DNA of 64,000 nt from Strigops habroptila. Taxonomy: Eukaryota; Chordata; Aves; Psittaciformes; Psittacidae. The notes under the pieces were generated by a model. The model was not told where the DNA came from. It did no database searches and worked only from the letters and a program-made list of their open reading frames with translations. This document shows positions 63,462-64,000 of the stretch, in pieces (the first letter of the stretch is position 1; each line of letters starts with the position of its first letter). The position numbers and the translations under genes are program-made. The stretch spans positions 20,346,744 to 20,410,743 of the forward strand of contig NC_044288.2 in the NCBI RefSeq assembly GCF_004027225.2. The letters are read 5' to 3'.

Positions 63462-64000
63462 GTAAGCTTAGATATTGATGTAACTATGTCTTTGTACCTC
63501 TTAAGTTTAACTGCAGAAAGTACAACAGTCTTGCATAGTCTGCTGCCTTTGGGGAAAGAAGGAGAATGGCATCTCATGTTTCACAGCAGATAGTGGAGGG
63601 CTGCCTCAACAGGGTGCTCCCAGTGCCCCAGGTTTGCTATTGTGCTTTCCAGCCCAGTTTCTCACAACCTGATGTGAGCAAGTGTCCTGTGGGGTCAGAC
63701 AACAGGAGAGGTGTGTCTGATGGGGTAAGAGGAAGGAGTGGGTTACAGAGAATCTGCTAGTTTGCATGATCTTGCAAGATGTGAACCTTGCTTTGCTGCT
63801 GTGTAGCACCTACAGTTTTTCTTCTGTCATACAGCTTAATGGTGCCACTAGCTGGGTGTCAGGCAGTGTCCCCTGCACAAGTGCTAGGGGTAACAGTGGC
63901 TTGGCTGGAGCTCTGAGCTCTGGCTCTTTAGCTGCTACCCAGCAGGACCTTATACTGCTGTAGGTGCAAAAGGCTGGCAGATGAATGTGGAATGGAGAGA
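63462..64000 (+). other. HMMR: Start of HMMR intron 17
   Basis: Exon 17 ends with donor GAAG/GTAAGC, leaving one base (G) of a split codon. No acceptor in the remaining 540 bases is followed by a sequence resembling the conserved last exon, which in mammals is about 16 residues. The last exon and the 3' UTR therefore lie past the window edge. Confidence 0.75.

Noticed and set aside
63831-63839. Possible last HMMR exon after the acceptor ending at 63,834
   Set aside because: It would give one residue and then a stop. It has no similarity to the conserved mammalian terminal exon, and the exon more likely lies beyond the window.
1-64000. CRISPR arrays, bacterial operons, integrated viral genomes or defence systems
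   Set aside because: No spaced repeat arrays, no dense prokaryote-like gene packing and no retroviral gag/pol/env landmarks were seen. The only mobile DNA recognised is CR1.

Overview
The window looks like avian nuclear DNA. Three CR1 LINE fragments are present, and the two that read on the + strand end in degenerate ATTCTATG-type octamers typical of bird CR1. Introns are short (about 0.1-2 kb), and the genes are a conserved vertebrate trio. No species can be named from the sequence alone. No prokaryotic, viral or CRISPR-like system was seen.

Layout. Bases 1 to about 39,700 are AT-rich and contain no gene I can recognise. They hold two CR1 fragments (about 15,690-16,235 on - and 19,565-19,885 on +), many homopolymer tracts (including a 24-base G run at 3,609-3,632), a few short tandem repeats, and some CpG- or GC-raised islands of unknown meaning. 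From about 39,700 to 40,640 lies a CpG island with the promoter and non-coding exon 1 of CCNG1. Its coding exons run from 40,744 to 43,681 (+), giving 295 residues. The 3' UTR probably runs to about 45,880. NUDCD2 lies on the - strand (51,412 down to 48,000; four coding exons, 157 residues) and converges on CCNG1. NUDCD2 and HMMR are head to head: their start codons are 250 bp apart and share a GC-rich promoter. HMMR runs on + from 51,662 past the window end. Seventeen coding exons (722 codons) are inside the window and the short last exon is missing.

All exon joins were worked out by hand from splice signals, codon phase and remembered family protein sequences. Frames stay open across every junction. 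The CCNG1-NUDCD2-HMMR order and orientation match human 5q34. The genes share a growth-control theme. CCNG1 is a p53-induced cyclin that directs PP2A to MDM2, NUDCD2 is an Hsp90-linked co-chaperone of the LIS1/dynein pathway, and HMMR (RHAMM) is a mitotic spindle and hyaluronan-binding coiled-coil protein. Regulatory sequence fits these roles: a near-perfect p53 element lies in CCNG1 intron 1, and two inverted CCAAT boxes 32 bp apart plus a CHR element (TTTGAA) lie just upstream of HMMR.

Points worth a second look are the p53 element and its duplicated half-site, a GC-AG intron in NUDCD2, the HMMR promoter layout with an NRF1 palindrome, the diverged HMMR N-terminus and altered second hyaluronan-binding motif, and a likely intron in the CCNG1 3' UTR. 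I found no convincing new biological system.
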